This document shows positions 25,238 to 32,483 of a stretch of DNA of 64,000 nucleotides, piece by piece. The notes below the pieces were generated by a model that searched no databases, was not told the origin of the DNA, and saw nothing but the letters and a program-made list of their open reading frames with translations. Positions within the stretch are counted from its first letter, which is position 1. Each line of letters begins with the position of its first letter. The translations under genes and the position numbers were made by a program. The DNA is from Halorussus pelagicus (GTDB lineage Archaea; Halobacteriota; Halobacteria; Halobacteriales; Haladaptataceae). Location: positions 1 through 64,000 of the forward strand of contig NZ_CP035120.1 in the NCBI RefSeq assembly GCF_004087835.1, given 5' to 3'.

Positions 25238-25906
25238 ATGACCCTCCCCACGGCCGACGACGCCCAGTTACGCACGAGCGACACCGAGCAGGAGATGTGG
25301 AACCTCGTTGAGGGCGGCGACCCCGCCGAGGCCCGGCGGGCCTACCCGAGCGGGTGGCTCTGGCTGACCGGCGAGAAGTCGGTCCGGTCGCTACTCGCGG
25401 CGCTCCTTGACGCCGACACCGACGCGCGCTACGGCGTGGACGATCTCGCCTCGCGTGCTGACCTTGACGAACCAGCGGTCGAAGCGGCCATCGACGCGCT
25501 CATCTCGCTCGGCGTGCTGATTGCTGACGAGGGCGCGTATCGAATCAACGACTGTGCCATCGTCTATCACGCGGTCACGGAGCTATCGGCCGCCGTCGAG
25601 ACCACGGGCGCGCCCGACGACGAGTCCGGATTTGAGTACCTCGCGCGACTCGAATCGGTGCGCCTGATGCTCGACGCGCTGTTGGAGGTGGACCCGGACC
25701 AGTCGCTCGAACAGGAGGATATCCATCGACTGAGCGGCGTCTCGCGCAAGCGCGTCTGGCATCACGTCGAGAAGTTGGTAGACCTCGGCGTCGTCGAGGA
25801 GTCGGGAGACGAGTACGTCGTTAGTGGCGCTACTCCCGTGATTCGCTGGGTGCAGTCGCTCGACGCGGCGGTCGTCGGCGCGACGCTCGCTCCCTCGCAC
25901 CCCTGA
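25238..25906 (+). CDS. Double winged-helix transcription regulator
   Basis: A 222-aa protein with two winged-helix regions: about 45-105 (EKSVRSLLAALLDADTDARYGVDDLASRADLDEPAVEAAIDALISLGVLIADEGAYRI) and about 130-205 (LESVRLMLDALLEVDPDQSLEQEDIHRLSGVSRKRVWHHVEKLVDLGVVEES). Both have helix-turn-helix plus a wing. A CTTTTTAC TATA-like box about 30 bp before the ATG supports the start and a leaderless transcript. Ligand and targets unknown; it resembles small haloarchaeal regulators that act near their own gene. Confidence 0.75.
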   Translation: MTLPTADDAQLRTSDTEQEMWNLVEGGDPAEARRAYPSGWLWLTGEKSVRSLLAALLDADTDARYGVDDLASRADLDEPAVEAAIDALISLGVLIADEGAYRINDCAIVYHAVTELSAAVETTGAPDDESGFEYLARLESVRLMLDALLEVDPDQSLEQEDIHRLSGVSRKRVWHHVEKLVDLGVVEESGDEYVVSGATPVIRWVQSLDAAVVGATLAPSHP

Positions 25907-25930
25907 TTCGCCGGACTGTTTCCGGTACGC

Positions 25931-26224
25931 TTAGGCGGTCGCTTCCTGTGGCAGATCGACGTACTGGGTCTCCCACTCGCGGCGGGCCTCGATTTCTCGG
26001 GTGCCGCGGCGGGTCAGCGTGTAGTAGTTTGTCCGCCGGTCGCGCTGGCCCTTCTCCACGAACCCCTTGTCCACGAGCGTATCGAGGTTCGGATAGAGTC
26101 GGCCGTGATGAATCTCTTTTTCGTAGTACGATTCGAGTTCGTCCTTGATAGCGAGGCCGTGCGGTTCGTCTCGTCCCGCGATGACGTAGAGCAAGTCTCG
26201 TTGGAATCCTGTTAGGTCGTACAT
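25931..26224 (-). CDS. PadR family transcription regulator
   Basis: A 97-aa winged-helix regulator. The sequence MYDLTGFQRDLLYVIAGRDEPHGLAIKDELESYYEKEIHHGRLYPNLDTLVDKGFVEKG is the textbook PadR N-terminal domain with the GRLYPNLDTL recognition helix, followed by wing residues TNYYTLTRRGTREIEARREW. The C-terminal dimerisation helix is short, as in the minimal haloarchaeal PadR group. It converges with the double winged-helix gene. Effector and targets unknown. Confidence 0.92.
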   Translation of the reverse strand: MYDLTGFQRDLLYVIAGRDEPHGLAIKDELESYYEKEIHHGRLYPNLDTLVDKGFVEKGQRDRRTNYYTLTRRGTREIEARREWETQYVDLPQEATA

Positions 26225-26326
26225 CGTCTCCCCTTCTAGACCGGAATTTCCGTATCGGCAAAAGTATGGTGGCCATTTCGAGAGGCCGGAACTATCACGG
26301 CGGAAAGATTGCGAAACCGACTGACA

Positions 26327-27061
26327 CTATCGGGACGGAGCGGTTAAGCATTCCATACTCACGGACTCGAGCCACGTCTCCGCGACGGTCGAGTCGTCGG
26401 CCAGACTGGCGCGCGGGATGGCAACGATTCGGACCTCGTCGCCGTCCGACACGGCGTCGGTCAGGTCGTGTTCGAGCAGGACTGGGAGTTCCGCCTCACC
26501 CGTGGGGTCCCGAACGCGGACCTCCCGCGCGTCAACGTAGTCGCTGGTCTCCGGCGCGAACGAGAGATAGCCCACCGAACTGCACCGCGGACACTTGGCG
26601 TGCGCCTGGAACTCGCGGCCGGGTTGGGCGACGTAGCGCGTTACCGTCTCGCACTTTGCGCATCGGAACCCCGCCCGGACGACTTTCGGCCGAACTGGGC
26701 CGGTGTCGGCGACGACGCCGTGAACGGTGTGTAATTCGTTCAGATGGCTCGCCCGAATGTCCTCTAGGGCCACCTCGCTCTCGTCGGGCAGGTTGCTGAC
26801 CCGGAGGTACACGTCCTGCATCTCGCGGTCTACTCCGTCGTCGAGGACTCGTCTGAGCGCCGCTTTCCCGGCGCGAAGCGCCTCGTCGGGGTTGCGCAGG
26901 AGCGGCCGGACGAACTGGTAGTCGTGTCCGAACCGGTCGCAATTCACCGACAGCGCGCGCTCGTCGGGGTATCGCTCCACGAACCGACGCACCGATTCGC
27001 CGCGGTCGCGGTACACGTACTCGTACCACTTTTCCGTTAGGTTCCCGCTTCGAACTGACAT
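26327..27061 (-). CDS. Stand-alone MCM N-terminal OB-fold domain protein, no AAA+ motor
   Basis: A 244-aa protein that aligns by eye with the N-terminal part of archaeal MCM helicases. It has a helical A domain (about 1-105, ...PDEALRAGKAALRRVLDDGV), then MCM-type OB-fold features LHTVHGVVADTGPVRPKVVRAGFRCAKCETV with zinc knuckles FRCAKC and AKCPRCSSVGY, and EFIDAQ-like YVDAREVRVRDP. After VRIVAIP the protein ends; the AAA+ ATPase and winged helix are absent, so it cannot unwind DNA alone. It might modulate the MCM ring or bind single-stranded DNA. ATG at 27061. It could be a relic of a full paralog, but the frame is intact. Confidence 0.8.
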   Translation of the reverse strand: MSVRSGNLTEKWYEYVYRDRGESVRRFVERYPDERALSVNCDRFGHDYQFVRPLLRNPDEALRAGKAALRRVLDDGVDREMQDVYLRVSNLPDESEVALEDIRASHLNELHTVHGVVADTGPVRPKVVRAGFRCAKCETVTRYVAQPGREFQAHAKCPRCSSVGYLSFAPETSDYVDAREVRVRDPTGEAELPVLLEHDLTDAVSDGDEVRIVAIPRASLADDSTVAETWLESVSMECLTAPSR

Positions 27062-27366
27062 GGAGTTCGCTTCTCGCCTTTCGGCCTTTGTTATGCGGTT
27101 CCTGTCTGTTTGTGTGCGTCGAGTGGCGCGAACCTACGCCCGCAATCTGCTCGCTCGATAGCTAGTTTACGTTTTCGTTTACGATTTCGTTTGCGGAAGC
27201 GATTACGTTACTATTTACGCTTCTCGAAACCCGGCCTGCGACGACGACTCGCCGCGTCGTCGAGAGGTCGCCCACGACACCGCTTCGTCGGTAAACATTC
27301 GTTATCTTTCCTGATAACTGTCGGGTAGTTTTAAATCTCTAGAGTGGGACACGACTAACTAACGAA
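27062..27366. other. Intergenic region between MCM-like and small membrane genes
   Basis: About 305 bp with no gene. It contains hexad cluster D (27165-27230) and, near 27329-27337, the TATA-like TTTTAAATC of the rightward gene. A TAGCTAG motif at about 27160 also occurs in the interspersed element copies at 36 kb and 49.6 kb. Confidence 0.55.
27165..27230. repeat. Hexad dyad cluster D
   Basis: Repeated TTTACG/TTTTCG/TTTGCG blocks: TTTACGTTTTCGTTTACG, then ATTTCGTTTGCGGAAGCG, then ATTACG and TTTACGC, ending at TCTCGAAAC. The half sites match those around the ParA operon, 4.1 kb upstream, although here direct repeats dominate over palindromes. The cluster is in the upstream region of the MCM-like gene and could serve as a regulatory or anchoring site (inference). 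Confidence 0.65.
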
Positions 27367-27645
27367 ATGCAACCCATGGAAGTCGCCTACGTCGTTCTCA
27401 GCGCCGCCCTCGGCGTCGCGGGACTCACGCTCGTCGCTAAGTCGGCCCGCGCCTACCTCGAAACCGAGAACCGCTCGATGCTCTTGCTGACAGTCGGCTT
27501 TTCGTTCGTCGTCGCGGCCGCGGTTGCGACGACCTACAGCGCGTTCGTGACTGACTTTTCCCAGAGTCGGACTCTGTTGACCGCCAACTACGCCGTCACG
27601 ACTCTCGGTTACGCCTTCATCGTGACGAGCGTGCGGGCGCAGTGA
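27367..27645 (+). CDS. Small membrane protein with three hydrophobic helices
   Basis: A 92-aa membrane protein: helix 1 VAYVVLSAALGVAGLTLVAK, helix 2 MLLLTVGFSFVVAAAVATTYSAF, helix 3 LLTANYAVTTLGYAFIVTSVRAQ. A short loop contains the conserved-looking ARAYLETENRSM. This pattern resembles the small haloarchaeal membrane proteins often encoded next to winged-helix regulators and possibly acting as their membrane partner, but no regulator is fused or directly adjacent here. TTTTAAAT upstream supports ATG 27367; ATG 27376 is an alternative. Confidence 0.7.
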   Translation: MQPMEVAYVVLSAALGVAGLTLVAKSARAYLETENRSMLLLTVGFSFVVAAAVATTYSAFVTDFSQSRTLLTANYAVTTLGYAFIVTSVRAQ

Positions 27646-27758
27646 CCGTTCCTCGGCTTCGTTTTTCCTCTTTTGCTGCCCTGTAGCGAGCCGAGCGTTC
27701 TCGAAACGTCCTTGCCGACTCGGAAACCTACTTGCCGGGCGACGCCTACGAGTTACCC

Positions 27759-28571
27759 ATGACGGACGCGACGGCGTTCAGACGACTGCTCCGCGACGGT
27801 GACCCCGTGGTCGGCCACTGGCTCTCGCTCGGCCACCCGGCCGTCGCGGAGGTCTGCGCCCGCGACGCCGACTTCGCGGTCGTGGACACCGAACACGCGC
27901 CGACTGACCTCGAAACCGTGGCGAACGTGGCTCGCGCGGTCGAATCTGTCGGGAACGCGGTGCTTCTCGCCCGCGTCGCGGACAACGACCCCGTGCGAAT
28001 CAAGCGCGTGCTGGACACCGGCGTTTCCGGTGTCCTCGTCCCGATGGTGGAGTCGGCCGCGGAGGCCCGCGAAGCGGTTGAGGCCGCGCGCTACCCGCCC
28101 GAGGGAATCCGGGGAATCGCGGGGTCGCGCGCCAACGACTACGGCCGAGACCTCGCCGCGCAGGTCGGCGACGGGCGGACCCCCGCGGTAATCGTACAGG
28201 TCGAGACCGAGGCGGCGGTGGCCGAGGCGGGCGACATCGCCGCCGTTGAGGGCGTTGACGCTCTGCTTGTCGGCCCGGCGGACCTCTCGGGTTCGCTGGG
28301 CGTCTTCGGCGAGTACGAGAGCGACCGCTTTTGCGAGGCGGTCGAGACGGTCCTCGACCGGGCGCACGAGACCGACACGCCGGTCGGCACGCTGGCGACC
28401 GACGACGGCGAGATTCGACTCTGGGCGGAGTACGGCTACGACTACCAAATCGTCGGTACCGACGCGGGCTATCTCGCTTCGGGGACCGAGCGCGCTCAGC
28501 GCGCCTACGAGGACGCCATGGGACGCGATTCCGCGAGTCCTCGCCGCGACGACGAGGACGCGATTCGATGA
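27759..28571 (+). CDS. HpcH/HpaI family class II aldolase
   Basis: A 270-aa metal-dependent aldolase of the HpcH/HpaI (RhmA-like) family. It splits 2-keto-3-deoxy sugar acids or 4-hydroxy-2-keto acids into pyruvate and an aldehyde. Family features: VVGHWLSLGHPAVAEVCARDADFAVVDTEHAP (catalytic region with Asp/His), KRVLDTGVSGVLVPMVESAAEA (PxVESxxEA metal/pyruvate segment), VQVETEAAV (metal-binding Glu), and DALLVGPADLSGSLG. The ATG 27759 start was chosen over an upstream in-frame ATG-like start because it begins at the conserved domain. It overlaps the next gene by four bases, so the two are co-translated. Confidence 0.9.
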   Translation: MTDATAFRRLLRDGDPVVGHWLSLGHPAVAEVCARDADFAVVDTEHAPTDLETVANVARAVESVGNAVLLARVADNDPVRIKRVLDTGVSGVLVPMVESAAEAREAVEAARYPPEGIRGIAGSRANDYGRDLAAQVGDGRTPAVIVQVETEAAVAEAGDIAAVEGVDALLVGPADLSGSLGVFGEYESDRFCEAVETVLDRAHETDTPVGTLATDDGEIRLWAEYGYDYQIVGTDAGYLASGTERAQRAYEDAMGRDSASPRRDDEDAIR

Positions 28572-29860
28572 CCGACGCGCCCCTGACGTGCTATCGCTGT
28601 GGGGCGACCGCCCGGTTCCCCGAGCGCAAGCGCTGTGACTGCGGGGAACCGCTCTGGTTCGACACCGACGCCGCGGCCGAGTCGTTCGCGTGGCCCGACT
28701 CGGGAATCGGCGTCTGGCGCTACGCCGACCTCCTCCCGGCCGAGATTCGGGGTCGCTCGCGCGCCAGCGAGGGCGTGAGCGGGACCGCTGGCGCGACTCC
28801 GCTCGTCCGCGCGTCGGGTCTTGACGCCGACGCCGGATGCCGACTCTGGCTGAAAGACGAGAGCGAGAACCCGACTGGGAGTTTCAAGGACCGCGGGAGC
28901 GCGGTGGGCGTCGCGTGGGCCGTGGCCGCGGGCCGCGAGTGGGTCGGCACCGTCTCGCACGGCAACATGGCGATGAGCGTCGCCGCGAACGCGGCGGGCG
29001 TCGGCGGGACCGACGCCCCGCGCGCGCTGGTTCTCGTGCCCGACGACATCTCGGGCGAACGACTCGCGGCGATTGCACAGTACGACCCCGCCCTCGTCCG
29101 GATTGCGGGCGACTACGGTCGCCTCTACCGCGAAACGCTCGACGCCGACGCGCCCGTCGAGTTCGTCAACTCCGACACGCCCTTGCGCGTGGCCGGGCAG
29201 AAGACCACGGCGCTGGAACTCTGCGAGGCGTTCGCCAGCGAGGCGCGCGCTCGGTCGGAGCGCGCGCCGGGCGCTTCCGACGCGTCGGACACCAAATTCG
29301 GCGCGCCCGATGCCGTCGTCCTCCCGGTCAGTAGCGGCGGCCACGCCAGCGCGACGTGGAAGGCCCTGCGCGAACTCCGGACCGCGGGCCTGCTCGCCGA
29401 GCGCGACCTGCCGCGACTCTACTTCGTGCAGGCGGCGGCCTGCGACCCCATCGCGGCGGCCTACCGCGAGGGCGCGGACGAAGTGACGCCCGCCGAAGAA
29501 ACCAGCGAGACGGTCGCTTACTCCATCGCCAACGCCGACCCCCCGAGCGGGACGCGGGCGCTCGCGGCGGCCTGCGAGACGGACGGCGCAGTCCTCTCGG
29601 TTCCGGACGACGAGATTCTGGACGCGAAGAAGACCCTCGCCAGCGAGGCCGGATTCTGCATCGAAGCGGCCTCGGCGACCACGCTGGCCGGGATTCGACG
29701 GCTCTCGGCGTCCGGCGAACTCGCCGACGACGACGAGGTGGTCGCGGTGCTGACCGGCACGGGGTTCCGCGAACTGGACGCCGGGAGCGCGACCCCCGAA
29801 ACCGTCGCGCTCGGGGACCTCTCCGAGCGTCTGCGGGCGCTCACCGACGCCGAAAACTGA
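28568..29860 (+). CDS. Threonine synthase-like PLP enzyme with N-terminal zinc knuckles
   Basis: A 430-aa PLP-dependent beta-family enzyme. The N-terminus CYRCGATARFPERKRCDCGEPLW is the zinc ribbon seen in archaeal threonine synthases. The PLP Lys lies in NPTGSFKDRGSAVG (~100), and the phosphate loop is VSSGGHASATWKAL. It would convert O-phosphohomoserine to threonine, though many haloarchaeal paralogs act on other substrates. The segment ARSERAPGASDASDTKF is a low-complexity insert. It overlaps the aldolase stop (ATGA), which is unusual company for a threonine enzyme, so a different substrate or a coupled pathway is possible. Confidence 0.87.
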   Translation: MTDAPLTCYRCGATARFPERKRCDCGEPLWFDTDAAAESFAWPDSGIGVWRYADLLPAEIRGRSRASEGVSGTAGATPLVRASGLDADAGCRLWLKDESENPTGSFKDRGSAVGVAWAVAAGREWVGTVSHGNMAMSVAANAAGVGGTDAPRALVLVPDDISGERLAAIAQYDPALVRIAGDYGRLYRETLDADAPVEFVNSDTPLRVAGQKTTALELCEAFASEARARSERAPGASDASDTKFGAPDAVVLPVSSGGHASATWKALRELRTAGLLAERDLPRLYFVQAAACDPIAAAYREGADEVTPAEETSETVAYSIANADPPSGTRALAAACETDGAVLSVPDDEILDAKKTLASEAGFCIEAASATTLAGIRRLSASGELADDDEVVAVLTGTGFRELDAGSATPETVALGDLSERLRALTDAEN

Positions 29861-29872
29861 GTCTCGCTGGGG

Positions 29873-30112
29873 CTACTCCTCGGCGAAGACGATTTCCTCT
29901 ATCTCGCGGCGCTCGCCGTCCGAATCGTCGTTTTCGTACTTGTAGCGCACGCTCGGTTCCTCGTCGTCGGTCGCGTTGTGCGACCCGTCGCAGAAGGGGT
30001 ACTCCGCCGAGAGTCCGCAGAGACAGACCGCAACGCCGCCTTTCTCGTCGTCGATGTCGTCCTCGTCGAGTTTGAGCGGTCCGGTCGCGTCGTGGGTGAC
30101 TTCGCGGGACAT
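29873..30112 (-). CDS. CDGSH iron-sulfur domain protein
   Basis: A 79-aa acidic protein with the CDGSH motif CLCGLSAEYPFCDGSH (about residues 31-46), the three-Cys/one-His ligand set for a [2Fe-2S] cluster. The rest (VRYKYENDDSDGERREIEEIVF) is a haloarchaeal acidic tail. Such proteins bind redox-active, labile clusters; the partner is unknown. It converges on the threonine-synthase-like gene with 12 bp between stops. Confidence 0.93.
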   Translation of the reverse strand: MSREVTHDATGPLKLDEDDIDDEKGGVAVCLCGLSAEYPFCDGSHNATDDEEPSVRYKYENDDSDGERREIEEIVFAEE

Positions 30113-30136
30113 GCGCCGGGTTACGAACCGGAGACG

Positions 30137-30727
30137 CTAATCGTTGGTCCCGCTGTCGCCGTCGTACGCACCTTCCCGAACCAACTCGCCGCGCTCGGCC
30201 AGCACCTCCGGCGTCCGGCAGACGCCGCTCGCGCCCGAAGTCCGCCGCGAGGTCGTACGCTTCGTCGGTCGAGAGGACGCGCGCGCGTCGAGTTCGAGGA
30301 CACCGAGTCGGTCGGCCGCCCGGAACGGCCACGGCGGCCGCGACACCGCGAGTTGGCGCAGGTCGGGGTTCGCCCGCCGGTACGCGGCGTGCCACGTCTC
30401 CATGCTCCGGAGACCTCCGGCGTCGAGTTGCGCGAAGATGCGTCCGCCGTGGGCGTGGATTCGCTCGGGCACCGCCGAGAGAGTGGCGACGAATGTCGGG
30501 TCCGCGAAGGGAGTCATCGACGGCGCGACGCGGCCGCCCGACTCTCGGACGGGGGCCGCGCCCTGACAGACTAGTCCCGCGCCCGCCGCGGCGGCGGGTT
30601 CGAGTTCGTCGGCGAGAACGTCCGCGGCGTCGGGTCCCTCACCCGCACACTCCAACAGCGGCGCGCGGTAGAGTCGGTTCGGGAGTTCGACGCCGCCGAT
30701 TTCGAGAGGAGATTCGAGTTCGGGCAC
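30137..30727 (-). pseudogene. Disrupted old-yellow-enzyme-type NADH:flavin oxidoreductase
   Basis: The first about 150 residues match the N-terminus of an OYE-family enzyme: LPNRLYRAPLLECAGEGPDAADVL, GAGLVCQGAAP, GGRIFAQLDAGGLRSMETWH. At the run of GC repeats (about 30275-30285) the frame shifts. Removing two bases restores ...ARVLSTDEAYDLAADFGR in the family register. After that the sequence jumps to a C-terminal-looking CRTPEVLAERGELVREGAYD in the shifted frame. Most of the barrel (about 200 residues) is missing. So the gene carries a frameshift and an internal deletion and is very likely non-functional. The intact enzyme is usually about 380-420 aa. Confidence 0.78.
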
Positions 30728-30784
30728 GCTCGCCTCGTCGTTCGACGGGTTTCGGGTAAAGTGTTTGGTCAGTGGGTTTCCCAG

Positions 30785-31216
30785 TTAGCAGTCTTCAGAC
30801 GCTCCGATACTGACGCGTATATCCGACGGTTCGATGGTGAACGCAGTGTCAAAGCAGGTGTTCCCCCCCCAATCGGAGACGTCTTCTTCCGCGTCACTTG
30901 TGGTATACGTTTTCGTCACGGTAGCGTGGACTACCTTGACGGTAATTGAGTACGGGACCTGGTCTCCCATCCAGTCCGTCTCTATTTCGGTCGCGTTGTC
31001 GTCCGCGTCTTGGCCAGAAATTCGATGGGTCTCCTGATACTGCGTACTCCCGTCTTTGTCGATGCGAACGGCGACCTCAACGGGATTCTTGCGGTCGTTG
31101 ACGACAAGTACGCTCGCTAAGGTCGCCTCAGGTGTCCTATCGGTCAAGCATCCTGCCACTGAGAGCGTTCCGCAACCAAGTGCTGAGAGAATGGTACGGC
31201 GTTTCGCTTTTAACAT
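30785..31216 (-). CDS. Small Tat-type lipoprotein
   Basis: A 143-aa exported protein. The N-terminus KAKRRTILSALGCGTLSVAGC has a twin-arginine-like RR and a lipobox ending at Cys 22, so it is probably a lipid-anchored extracellular protein. The remainder is a predicted all-beta sandwich (LVVNDRKNPVEVAVRIDKDG, YSITVKVVHATVTKTY). Its composition is less G+C-rich than that of its neighbours. It is divergent from a Tat-exported 322-aa protein, with a very AT-rich gap between. It matches in overall design the lipoprotein at 59211-59654. Function unknown; an immunity or binding role would be speculation. Confidence 0.72.
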   Translation of the reverse strand: MLKAKRRTILSALGCGTLSVAGCLTDRTPEATLASVLVVNDRKNPVEVAVRIDKDGSTQYQETHRISGQDADDNATEIETDWMGDQVPYSITVKVVHATVTKTYTTSDAEEDVSDWGGNTCFDTAFTIEPSDIRVSIGASEDC

Positions 31217-31386
31217 TATTCCTTATAAATGATATGGACATTGTGTGTATAGTTCTTATGCTAGTAGTAAGAATAAAAAATTTCAGAATTATATTTTTAT
31301 TAAAATTATAGTATCTTAAACAAAATAAATATAATTAATACTTTTATAAAATAGATTTAAGTTTATAGCTTTATTTTATCTAATGC
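31217..31386. promoter_or_regulatory. Extremely AT-rich divergent promoter region
   Basis: A 170-bp gap of roughly 80% A+T by eye, with long A/T tracts (for example TATTTTTATTAAAATTATAG). It separates two diverging exported-protein genes and must hold both promoters; several TATA-like boxes are possible and none can be singled out. Such composition is strikingly unlike the rest of the window and marks acquired DNA. Confidence 0.6.
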
Positions 31387-32355
31387 ATGTCTGATAATAG
31401 AAGGTCAGTGCTGAAGAAAATAGGGCTGGCTGGCGCAAGTATGGCAACAATGACCGGAGCTGTCGGAACAGCGAGTGCAGGAGAAGACTGGACCTGCTCT
31501 GACTGTGACGTGACGCTTGAAAAGAGTGATTCGTTCGATCTCCCTGAGACTTGGCAGGGTGACAGAGCTGACATTGACTCGAAACTCGGCCTCCATTGGT
31601 TCGCATCGGACTACGTCGGCGAGGATATCGGCTATCTTCACGACTTCGCGGTCTCGGGCGGCGGTGCGATTGAGTGGAACGAGCCGACAGCGCCGGGTGA
31701 GTACTTCAAGGGTCATAAGTACAAGATTCAGGGTTCGGAGGGTGAACTCCGGCCCAACACGAGCAATGACGACCACGGTGTCATTCCTAACGGTGGTAGC
31801 GAAACACTTGACGGCTGGGGCGGGCTAATTCTGGAGCAGACCATTGGGACGTTCGTCGCAGGTGCTGGCTACTTCCTCGCAGTCGACAAGAAACTCAAGG
31901 AAAAAATGGGGCCTGCCGACGGGTTCGACTTTGACGTCTCGAATGGTTTTGCTTACCGCGATACGCCGGGTCAGTTGAGTCTCGGGTGGTTTGAGTGTGC
32001 CTTCTTCCACCGTTGTCAGTACCAGAGCGACTACTACTCTGCCGACCTCGATATCGAAGCTTCGCTGAAGGACAGCCTCAACACGTGGAATAATGTGAAA
32101 TTTAGTACAACTCCGCAAGGCTATGCTACGTCTACGGCCGTCGAACCGACTTCGATGACCGCAAGCGAGCGGAAGTCGCTGGGACTCCGAGACGTTTCAG
32201 ACAAGCCGATTACTCGGGTTGTCGACGGAAAAGAGTACGACGTCAAGTACAGATCGACAAGTTCCCCCTACGACAGCATCGAGGTGACGAAGAGCACGGA
32301 GAAGGGCCGCGAAAAGAATAAGAGTAAAGCTGCTGGCAAAAACGCTAGCGAGTAG
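31387..32355 (+). CDS. Tat-exported protein of unknown function (low-G+C patch)
   Basis: A 322-aa protein with a twin-arginine signal, NRRSVLKKIGLAGASMATMTGAVGTASA, and a likely cleavage after about residue 31. The mature start has a CxxC (DWTCSDC) and a later FECAFFHRCQYQ pair, so disulfides are possible. A hydrophobic segment GGLILEQTIGTFVAGAGYFLAV sits mid-protein. The tail is Lys-rich (KGREKNKSKAAGKN), unusual for an acidic proteome. Codon use is AT-richer than that of its neighbours, suggesting recent transfer. The architecture is loosely like that of the exported protein at 59673-60686. A halocin-like or other secreted effector is conceivable but unproven. Confidence 0.7.
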   Translation: MSDNRRSVLKKIGLAGASMATMTGAVGTASAGEDWTCSDCDVTLEKSDSFDLPETWQGDRADIDSKLGLHWFASDYVGEDIGYLHDFAVSGGGAIEWNEPTAPGEYFKGHKYKIQGSEGELRPNTSNDDHGVIPNGGSETLDGWGGLILEQTIGTFVAGAGYFLAVDKKLKEKMGPADGFDFDVSNGFAYRDTPGQLSLGWFECAFFHRCQYQSDYYSADLDIEASLKDSLNTWNNVKFSTTPQGYATSTAVEPTSMTASERKSLGLRDVSDKPITRVVDGKEYDVKYRSTSSPYDSIEVTKSTEKGREKNKSKAAGKNASE

Positions 32356-32483
32356 ACGCCGAACGGGCGTTCTCCTTTTCTCTCGCTTTCGTTTTTGTTC
32401 GGTTTATGCTAACGTTTTCTTTTATAAAATCGCAAAGTTCTGTGGAATAGCTGTTCGTTTATGTGCTCATCAGAAGACTCCTC

